Shown here piece by piece: positions 37,319-41,835 of a stretch of 41,835 bases of DNA; position 1 is the stretch's first letter; each line of letters starts with the position of its first letter. The position numbers and the translations under genes were made by a program. This stretch comes from a virus. The stretch spans positions 121,546 through 163,380 of IMG/VR virus record IMGVR_UViG_3300008108_000057; one strand, written 5' to 3'. The notes under the pieces are model-generated. The model was not told the DNA's origin, did no database searches, and saw only the letters and a list, made by a program, of their open reading frames with translations.

Positions 37319-37390
37319 TATTCCAGAATCCAGAATTCCGGAACCACTCCTGCACCCAATGTTATCAAATAAACAACATGGAATAATCCT

Positions 37391-37419
37391 TGACAATTCG
37401 GCATGGCTGCCCTATACTG
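37391..37419 (+). promoter_or_regulatory. Sigma70 early-type promoter
   Basis: TTGACA (37391-37396), a 17-base spacer and TATACT (37414-37419), then GTATCCATATTGATTGAT and GAGGAG. Near-duplicate of 34345. Confidence 0.9.
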
Positions 37420-37448
37420 TATCCATATTGATTGATGAGGAGAAAACA

Positions 37449-37676
37449 ATGGTAAAATCGTTATATAAAGTGAATCGCCGCAAAGCCGAAGCCGAAGCGG
37501 TCCTCAAAGGTTTCGTGGCCGTTAATTATGAAAAATACAAGTCTGATTCCTATACCCTGGGGTATGTTAATCAAATGCTATTGAATACACTTGCTGAAAA
37601 TGTAAGTGAAAAAGTTTTCAAAGATGCAATGGAAATGCTCCGTGCAACCACCGTGAAAAACTTTGTGAAAGGTTAA
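37449..37676 (+). CDS. Small basic hypothetical protein
   Basis: 75 residues from ATG 37449, behind GAGGAG; the longer frame upstream is promoter sequence. YKVNRRKAEAEAVLKGFVAV, then LGYVNQMLLNTLAENVSEKV: helical. No family recognised. Confidence 0.6.
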   Translation: MVKSLYKVNRRKAEAEAVLKGFVAVNYEKYKSDSYTLGYVNQMLLNTLAENVSEKVFKDAMEMLRATTVKNFVKG

Positions 37677-37678
37677 TT

Positions 37679-38017
37679 ATGAATTTTCAAAATGAAATGA
37701 ATTCCTATCTCCGTTATCTCCTTGAAAACTATAAAACCTGGAGCCGTCCCGAGGATGCACTTGATGAGGTTTCCCGCCAGGTCCGTCAAAAAATGACCGA
37801 GGATTTTGCAAATAAACTGCGGTACAAGGAAGGTAGTAAGTATATCAAGGTGATACAAGGTTCCTCAGTTCATTCTTTTATTGTAAAAGAAGATGGTCCT
37901 AAATTTAAGAAAGGCGATATACTGAAGGCTGCCAGTTGGAATGCACCTGCTACCAACTTTGCCAGAGGTAATGTCTTATGTTTTAATTATGGTAACGTAA
38001 GTTGGGCGGGGGCTTGA
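37679..38017 (+). CDS. Conserved phage protein (KVIQGSSVHSFIVKEDG)
   Basis: 112 residues, two bases after the previous stop. N-terminal helices (EMNSYLRYLLENYKTWSRPE, DEVSRQVRQKMTEDFANKLR), then a conserved beta part (GSKYIKVIQGSSVHSFIVKE, KKGDILKAASWNAPATNFAR). I recall the second part from many large phages; function unknown. A small hairpin covers the stop codon. Confidence 0.7.
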   Translation: MNFQNEMNSYLRYLLENYKTWSRPEDALDEVSRQVRQKMTEDFANKLRYKEGSKYIKVIQGSSVHSFIVKEDGPKFKKGDILKAASWNAPATNFARGNVLCFNYGNVSWAGA

Positions 38018-38035
38018 TGTTGTATTTTTACAACA
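38018..38035. promoter_or_regulatory. Seven-bp hairpin with TTTT loop
   Basis: TGTTGTA, TTTT, TACAACA directly after a stop codon, 15 bases before a -35 box. No T run follows. Could stabilise or attenuate the upstream transcript. Confidence 0.35.
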
Positions 38036-38049
38036 GCGAGGTAAACTTG

Positions 38050-38078
38050 TTGACAATTGATGAGGTAACCATTATAAT
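38050..38078 (+). promoter_or_regulatory. Consensus sigma70 promoter flanked by GAGGTAAAC repeats
   Basis: TTGACA (38050-38055), a 17-base spacer and TATAAT (38073-38078), both perfect. GAGGTAAAC occurs at 38038-38046 and 38098-38106, on either side, with GAGGTAAC inside the spacer. Confidence 0.88.
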
Positions 38079-38108
38079 TAATGGTGTTGGTAACATTGAG
38101 GTAAACAA

Positions 38109-38279
38109 ATGGGTAAAATGAAAAATCAAGTCCTTGGCGTCATGGAATCAATTGAAGATGGTATGACACCTAGGCAAGTTGCATTGTATATGGGTATGTC
38201 GGTTGATGAGGTAATAAAAATCATGGAAGCCATGGGTGTTAGCTATCCTGATGAATTTGATTATTATGAACAAACTTGA
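38109..38279 (+). CDS. Small helix-turn-helix-like protein before CobS-like gene
   Basis: 56 residues behind GAGGT. MTPRQVALYMGMSVDEVIKI has helix-turn-helix spacing with a conserved Gly in the turn. It is the first gene after the promoter with GAGGTAAAC repeats, so autoregulation is possible. No family named. Confidence 0.55.
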   Translation: MGKMKNQVLGVMESIEDGMTPRQVALYMGMSVDEVIKIMEAMGVSYPDEFDYYEQT

Positions 38280-38289
38280 TGAGGTGAAA

Positions 38290-39444
38290 ATGAATCGTAA
38301 TGCTATGGCTTTCGTTGAATCAGCCACAGAGGTATTTGGTACAGGTGCAATTATCAACCGTGACCAAATTGACAAGGTGGTAAACGAAAAAGGTCTTTCC
38401 TATCCCTATTGGTTTGTTTCTCGTCCTGCTTATCGTGCAGGTCGTGGTCAGTATAAACTTCCTATGACCAATATGCCTAAGACTGAGGTAACAAAATCTA
38501 CACCAGTTGAGGTAACGGAAACCGAAACCGTTGAGATGGCGGCTCAGGTACTGGCTTTCAAACAACCCAAATTGATTGATGAATCTGAACCATCAATTCC
38601 TAATATCTTCCCTGATTATGTTCCGTTTGGTTTTTACAAAGACCTGAACAAAATCATTGGCTCAAAACAATTCTATCCTGTGTTCGTTACTGGTCTATCA
38701 GGTAACGGCAAGACCTTGATGGTTGAGCAAGTGTGTGCTACTCTTAAACGTGAATGTATCCGTGTTAATATTTCTATTGAAACGGATGAATCTGACCTGC
38801 TTGGTGGTCCTACACTTGTTGATGGTAATGTGGTTAACCGTGACGGTCCTGTTATTCTTGCAATGAAGCGAGGTGCTGTTTTATTGATTGATGAGGTAGA
38901 CCGTGGTTCTAATAAACTTATGTGCCTTCAAGGTATTCTAGAAGGTAAGCCATACTTCAATAAAAAGAATGGCGAAATGGTTTATCCTGCAAATGGCTTC
39001 AATGTGGTTGCTACTGCAAACACCAAAGGTCGTGGCTCTGATGAAGGTAAGTATCTATCACAAATCCTTGATGATGCATTCCTTGAGCGTTTCCCAATTA
39101 CTGTTGAACAGGAATATCCTGACGTTAAAACAGAAAAGAAAATTCTTACTCCTCTTATTGAAGATAAAGAATTTGTTGAATTGCTTGTGCAATGGGCAGA
39201 TGTTATTCGTAAGTCGTTTGACGAGAATGCCGTAGATGAAATCATTTCTACTCGCCGTCTTGTCCACATTGCCAAAGCATATACGATTTTTGGTGATCGT
39301 ATGAAAGCGATTGAATTGTGTGTTGCCCGCTTTGATACAGAAACCAAAATGTCATTCTTGGATTTGTATACCAAGATTGATGCAAAAGCGAATGAACCAG
39401 AACCAGTATCTGTGCCACCACAGACTGGCGAAGTTCCATTCTAA
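38290..39444 (+). CDS. CobS-like MoxR-type AAA+ ATPase
   Basis: 384 residues from ATG 38290, behind GAGGTG. A small N-terminal domain (ATEVFGTGAIINRDQIDKVV, YPYWFVSRPAYRAGRGQYKL), a variable linker, then the AAA+ core: Walker A GLSGNGKT (135-142), Walker B AVLLIDEVDR (Asp201-Glu202), FNVVATANTKGRGS sensor-1 region and ERFPITVEQEY. This is the phage CobS family, widespread in cyanophages. With the peptidase-VWA protein at 19697 it would form a MoxR-VWA type pair; a true cobaltochelatase role is unlikely without the other subunits. Confidence 0.85.
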   Translation: MNRNAMAFVESATEVFGTGAIINRDQIDKVVNEKGLSYPYWFVSRPAYRAGRGQYKLPMTNMPKTEVTKSTPVEVTETETVEMAAQVLAFKQPKLIDESEPSIPNIFPDYVPFGFYKDLNKIIGSKQFYPVFVTGLSGNGKTLMVEQVCATLKRECIRVNISIETDESDLLGGPTLVDGNVVNRDGPVILAMKRGAVLLIDEVDRGSNKLMCLQGILEGKPYFNKKNGEMVYPANGFNVVATANTKGRGSDEGKYLSQILDDAFLERFPITVEQEYPDVKTEKKILTPLIEDKEFVELLVQWADVIRKSFDENAVDEIISTRRLVHIAKAYTIFGDRMKAIELCVARFDTETKMSFLDLYTKIDAKANEPEPVSVPPQTGEVPF

Positions 39445-39447
39445 CCC

Positions 39448-39476
39448 TTGACATACCATCCGGAGTGTGTTATATT
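39448..39476 (+). promoter_or_regulatory. Sigma70 promoter
   Basis: TTGACA (39448-39453), a 17-base spacer and TATATT (39471-39476). The spacer does not share the AATT extension of the other early-type copies. Confidence 0.8.
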
Positions 39477-39509
39477 GTAGTTCTATTAACTTGATTGGAG
39501 ATTTATATT

Positions 39510-39842
39510 ATGGCAAAAACTACTACTAAAACCCCCAAGATTCGTCCTCACAACAAAGTTGCACAGGTTCTCCTGAGCGGTAAGGTAATGAGTGTTGAAG
39601 ATATCAAAGCGTCCTTTGCTGCTGATGCTAAGATGTCCAGCCTGATGTATCGCCTGTCTACCTTTGTGTATGACATCCGCAAGTATGACAATGGTGTAAT
39701 CAAAGTCATCAAAGATGGTCGCAAAGTGACCTCTTACCAACTTGTAAACTTCAAAGAGTTTGACAAGAATGGTTGCTATGTTGGTAGCACTAGCAAGCCT
39801 GCTGCACCTGTAGCACAACCAGAAGTTACTGAGGCTGCGTGA
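39510..39842 (+). CDS. Conserved phage protein, winged-helix-like
   Basis: 110 residues from ATG 39510, behind GGAG. RPHNKVAQVLLSGKVMSVED, MYRLSTFVYDIRKYDNGVIK and KDGRKVTSYQLVNFKEFD give a helix-helix-strand-wing pattern typical of winged-helix domains, with a disordered Ala/Pro tail. I recall it in T4-like cyanophages. DNA binding is an inference. ATGA-type overlap with the next gene. Confidence 0.65.
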   Translation: MAKTTTKTPKIRPHNKVAQVLLSGKVMSVEDIKASFAADAKMSSLMYRLSTFVYDIRKYDNGVIKVIKDGRKVTSYQLVNFKEFDKNGCYVGSTSKPAAPVAQPEVTEAA

Positions 39843-40066
39843 GTAAGGAGTTTATATTTGAATGGTCAGCCACCGTCATCTTATTGATTGGTGTGGCGAT
39901 GGCTGCCTTCAATTTATATCCTTATTATTTAATCGTGCAGGTAGTGGGTAATGTAATGTGGTTTGCTTTGGGCTATTATTGGCGTAAGTGGAGCCTGATG
40001 ACTGTTCAATGCACCATTGTGGCTATCTATATTATGGGTCTTTTGAGTTATTATAATGGAAGATAG
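39839..40066 (+). CDS. Small three-helix membrane protein, GTG start
   Basis: 75 residues from GTG 39839, which overlaps the upstream TGA. Three hydrophobic helices (ATVILLIGVAMAAFNLYPYY, LIVQVVGNVMWFALGYYW, LMTVQCTIVAIYIMGLLSYY) resemble small phage membrane proteins with a semiSWEET/PQ-loop look. Transport is not demonstrated. Overlaps the next gene by 11 bases. Confidence 0.6.
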   Translation: MSKEFIFEWSATVILLIGVAMAAFNLYPYYLIVQVVGNVMWFALGYYWRKWSLMTVQCTIVAIYIMGLLSYYNGR

Positions 40067-40238
40067 TGTTAAACGAAAGTTGAATGTGTGCCTATTCGCT
40101 ATGTTAGGTAGTGATGAACTAGTTGACAAGTGGTGGGTATCTCCTAATCTTGCATTTGAAAATAAGACACCAGCAGAAGTATTTGAAGTGAACCAAAAAA
40201 ATGTTATTGATTATGTTTTGAGTTATATACAAAAATAG
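40056..40238 (+). CDS. DUF2384/MbcA-ParS-like antitoxin-domain protein
   Basis: 60 residues. LGSDELVDKWWVSPNLAFEN and KTPAEVFEVNQKNVIDYVLS resemble the toxin-binding (DUF2384, MbcA/ParS/Xre) domain, in which an N-x-AF/AL ... TP-E core is conserved. No RES-type toxin lies nearby, so it may serve as an orphan antitoxin or have another role. Similarity is to a short motif only. Confidence 0.5.
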   Translation: MEDSVKRKLNVCLFAMLGSDELVDKWWVSPNLAFENKTPAEVFEVNQKNVIDYVLSYIQK

Positions 40239-40246
40239 GTGATATC

Positions 40247-40621
40247 ATGCCCATTAGTCTAGCCACAGAAGCGGTAGAGATTGTACCTCCAGTTGAGGCT
40301 CCAGTTAAAGAAGTAATAGTGGAGCAGATAATAACTACTCCTAGTTCACCAGGATTGAATGTTGACCTTGCTTCAATGCTAGGTGTTTCAACATCAGTCC
40401 TTGAGAATATAGTAATCTTTGGTATAATCATTGCTATTGTTGGTCTTATTTTTGTTTTGTTCTGGAAGTTTATTGTTGCTGGTGTATTAGCCATATTCTG
40501 CTTAGTTGTAATCGCTGGGCACAAACCAGAAGATGCACAGGCTAAACCTTCAGTTAAAGTACAGAAACACATAGAACAAATACAAACAAAAGAAAATCCA
40601 AACTATCTACAAAAAGAATAA
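40247..40621 (+). CDS. Membrane protein with two hydrophobic helices
   Basis: 124 residues. A Pro/Glu/Val-rich N-terminal segment (EIVPPVEAPVKEVIVEQIIT), two membrane helices (NIVIFGIIIAIVGLIFVLFW, FIVAGVLAIFCLVVIAG) and a basic tail (KPSVKVQKHIEQIQTKENPN). Similar proteins occur in T4-like phages next to small zinc proteins; function unknown. Confidence 0.6.
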   Translation: MPISLATEAVEIVPPVEAPVKEVIVEQIITTPSSPGLNVDLASMLGVSTSVLENIVIFGIIIAIVGLIFVLFWKFIVAGVLAIFCLVVIAGHKPEDAQAKPSVKVQKHIEQIQTKENPNYLQKE

Positions 40622-40625
40622 TTTT

Positions 40626-40829
40626 ATGTCAGTTCTTGATTTTATGGAAGAAAAGAAAACAACAAGAAAGAAGAAGGTAAAGGATGAGGAAGTTCCTATG
40701 GATACTTTTACCTGTGTAACCTGTAAAGGTAAATTCTTTGACATGGGTTCATACTTTCATAACAAGCCATCTACAAAATGTATTTGGTGTTCTAAGTTTC
40801 CTAATCGTTTTAAAGAAAAGAAAAAGTGA
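40626..40829 (+). CDS. Small zinc-finger protein
   Basis: 67 residues: basic N-terminus (EEKKTTRKKKVKDEEV), then a zinc finger CVTCKGKFFDMGSYFHNKPS followed by CIWC and a KEKKK end. Two CxxC knuckles suggest nucleic-acid binding. No Shine-Dalgarno, but only four bases separate it from the previous stop. Confidence 0.6.
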   Translation: MSVLDFMEEKKTTRKKKVKDEEVPMDTFTCVTCKGKFFDMGSYFHNKPSTKCIWCSKFPNRFKEKKK

Positions 40830-40838
40830 GGTTGATTT

Positions 40839-41204
40839 ATGACCAGTGTTACCACACCATATGGCATCACAGCATTGACATTGGAAGACCTTGAAAAACT
40901 AAATGTGAATACAGTTCTTACCCATAGTTTTACTGATGGTAGTGTTAAACCAATACAAGGTGAACCTATTGTTGTTGAACTTACTCTAAACGAATCTGAG
41001 TTAGAGTGGTTGCAGGATTCAGAAAGAAAAATAAAACATGGGCTAGTACAAAAACTAGCAGAGGCAATGTATGAAAGTGGAAAATATATTGAATTCACCA
41101 GACAAGAATTGATCAATGAACAAAGATCAGTATTCCGTGCCAGAATCTTTGTAACCCCAGGGGATATGGTACAGTTGCTAAGAACTAACGGGACAATAAA
41201 ATAG
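40839..41204 (+). CDS. Hypothetical protein
   Basis: 121 residues behind GAGGTT. TSVTTPYGITALTLEDLEKL, LNESELEWLQDSERKIKHGL and AEAMYESGKYIEFTRQELIN, with a final strand-helix (SVFRARIFVTPGDMVQLLRT). No family recognised. Its stop abuts the next -35 (TAG then TTGACA). Confidence 0.6.
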   Translation: MTSVTTPYGITALTLEDLEKLNVNTVLTHSFTDGSVKPIQGEPIVVELTLNESELEWLQDSERKIKHGLVQKLAEAMYESGKYIEFTRQELINEQRSVFRARIFVTPGDMVQLLRTNGTIK

Positions 41205-41233
41205 TTGACAATTGACACCAACTATGTTATAAT
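41205..41233 (+). promoter_or_regulatory. Consensus sigma70 promoter
   Basis: TTGACA (41205-41210), a 17-base spacer and TATAAT (41228-41233), both perfect. A second TTGACA at 41212-41217 is too close to the -10 to serve. Confidence 0.9.
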
Positions 41234-41263
41234 GTCTTATCAAGTGAGAAAAGGTGTTATCAA

Positions 41264-41503
41264 ATGAACAATGCATATCTTCGTAAATTAGTATCGGATG
41301 AGTTCCGTGAATTGCTTATGTTTGCTGGTTTGGTAAAAGACTATCATTGCAAAACAAAAGTAGAAGCAGGTAAAGATACCCACTATACCTTCAATACAAT
41401 TATTGGTGAGTGTAAAGTATTCTCACCTAAACGCATATACATAAAAGACAAATCATATAAAAGCCTTCGTGAAGCCCGCTTTGAATTGTACAGATACCTA
41501 TGA
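41264..41503 (+). CDS. Small hypothetical protein
   Basis: 79 residues with the recurrent GTTATCAAATG start context. NAYLRKLVSDEFRELLMFAG, then YTFNTIIGECKVFSPKRIYI and SLREARFELYRYL. No family recognised. Overlaps the next gene by ATGA. Confidence 0.6.
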   Translation: MNNAYLRKLVSDEFRELLMFAGLVKDYHCKTKVEAGKDTHYTFNTIIGECKVFSPKRIYIKDKSYKSLREARFELYRYL

Positions 41504-41715
41504 ACGAACGAATTCAACTACTCTCTGAACAGGCTGAAAAATATGCCGATGATAATTTTAGAGGCGAACCTACATGGTCTGAAGCATTCGAGTCAAAGTT
41601 CGCCGAGTTGATTGTTCGGGAATGTACGAATATCTGTGAGGAACTTGGTGATAAAGGTTTAGATGGTCACTATTGTGTAGACAAAATTAAAGAACATTTT
41701 AAAATTCAAAAATGA
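41500..41715 (+). CDS. Hypothetical protein of ELIVREC family
   Basis: 71 residues. NERIQLLSEQAEKYADDNFR, FESKFAELIVRECTNICEEL and a C-terminal IKEHFKIQK are the standard form of this phage family; shorter or variant copies are at 26741 and 27513. Function unknown. ATGA overlap with the next gene. Confidence 0.7.
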   Translation: MNERIQLLSEQAEKYADDNFRGEPTWSEAFESKFAELIVRECTNICEELGDKGLDGHYCVDKIKEHFKIQK

Positions 41716-41835
41716 AAATCGCCATTTGTTCTGACCTACACCTTGAGTTTGGTGATCTGGTTCTCCGCAATGAGGAAAATGCTGACGTATTGATCCTTGG
41801 TGGAGATATTCTGGTTGCCGATAATCTGCGTTATC
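41712..41835 (+). CDS. Metallophosphoesterase, N-terminal part (3' end outside window)
   Basis: 41 residues visible. KIAICSDLHLEFG carries the DxH metal-binding motif and VLILGGDILVADN the GD motif of calcineurin-like phosphoesterases. Phage members may act on nucleic acids, nucleotides or phosphoproteins; the substrate cannot be told from this part. Coupled by ATGA to the ELIVREC gene. Confidence 0.85.
   Translation, partial: MKIAICSDLHLEFGDLVLRNEENADVLILGGDILVADNLRY

Larger units (their letters stand above)
37150..37448 (+). other. Untranslated region with inverted repeats and two promoters
   Basis: No credible gene in about 300 bases. TGGACCACT (37166-37174) is complementary to AGTGGTCCA (37237-37245), and GGACC/GGTCC pairs lie between them, so a folded RNA or protein site is possible. 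Promoters lie at 37290 and 37391. Between them is CCACTCCTGCAC-N5-GTTATCA (37344-37367), shared with the untranslated region at 31232. Confidence 0.5.

Noticed and set aside
38290-39444. True cobalt chelatase for cobalamin synthesis
   Set aside because: Only CobS-like and VWA proteins are present; no CobN or other cobalamin enzymes are in the window.

Overview
The window is one stretch of a large tailed phage genome of the T4 superfamily infecting a Gram-negative host. This rests on a T4-type primase (gp61-like), T4-type RNase H, ThyX, a class I ribonucleotide reductase, a CobS-like AAA+ protein, a GH19 endolysin with spanin-like genes, and many small hypothetical proteins that I recall from cyanophage and freshwater or marine T4-like myoviruses. 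Every gene I can support is on the + strand. Genes are packed tightly, with many ATGA, TAATG and 8-30 base overlaps. I see no tRNA, rRNA or CRISPR array. Family names are recalled from memory; no search was run.

Layout. (1) 1-6029: late, structure-related genes. These are the end of a P-loop kinase-like gene carrying a nested out-of-frame gene, two lysine/glutamate-rich proteins sharing a QLDEL repeat module, an Ig-domain virion protein, and small conserved proteins. (2) 6042-8927: a lysis and membrane cassette (spanin-like pair, GH19 endolysin, small membrane proteins). (3) 8974-17858: DNA replication and nucleotide metabolism (primase, ThyX, NrdA, a glutamine-amidotransferase-like protein, thioredoxin, a 5'-truncated NrdB, a GIY-YIG-like nuclease, RNase H). 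(4) 17872-24714: first consensus promoters, a DNA methyltransferase, an AbrB-like protein, a metallopeptidase-VWA protein, and a sugar-nucleotide cluster (GalE-like, heptose-phosphate adenylyltransferase and kinase, cupin). (5) 24711-29570: small accessory genes, including a MazG-like pyrophosphohydrolase, two tandem lipoproteins and an oxygenase-like protein. (6) 29773-41835: an early-type region of mini-operons, each behind a near-identical TTGACA-N17-TATAMT promoter. It encodes mostly small unknown proteins, a GP88-family protein, an HNH endonuclease, an AAA+ ATPase, a CobS-like ATPase and, at the edge, a metallophosphoesterase.

The most notable observations are these. Eighteen sigma70-type promoters all have exactly 17-bp spacers, and several have the upstream gene's stop codon inside the -35 box. 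An HNH gene sits between two copies of a promoter sequence, one of which has lost its -10. A 2OG-oxygenase-like gene is followed by a degenerate second copy of the preceding gene's 3' end. NrdB starts at about its first metal ligand, immediately behind thioredoxin. A 480-bp untranslated region contains a perfect 9-1-9 palindrome resembling a Fur box, and shares an RNA-leader motif with a second untranslated region. The phage also carries a MoxR/CobS-like ATPase together with a zinc-peptidase-VWA protein.
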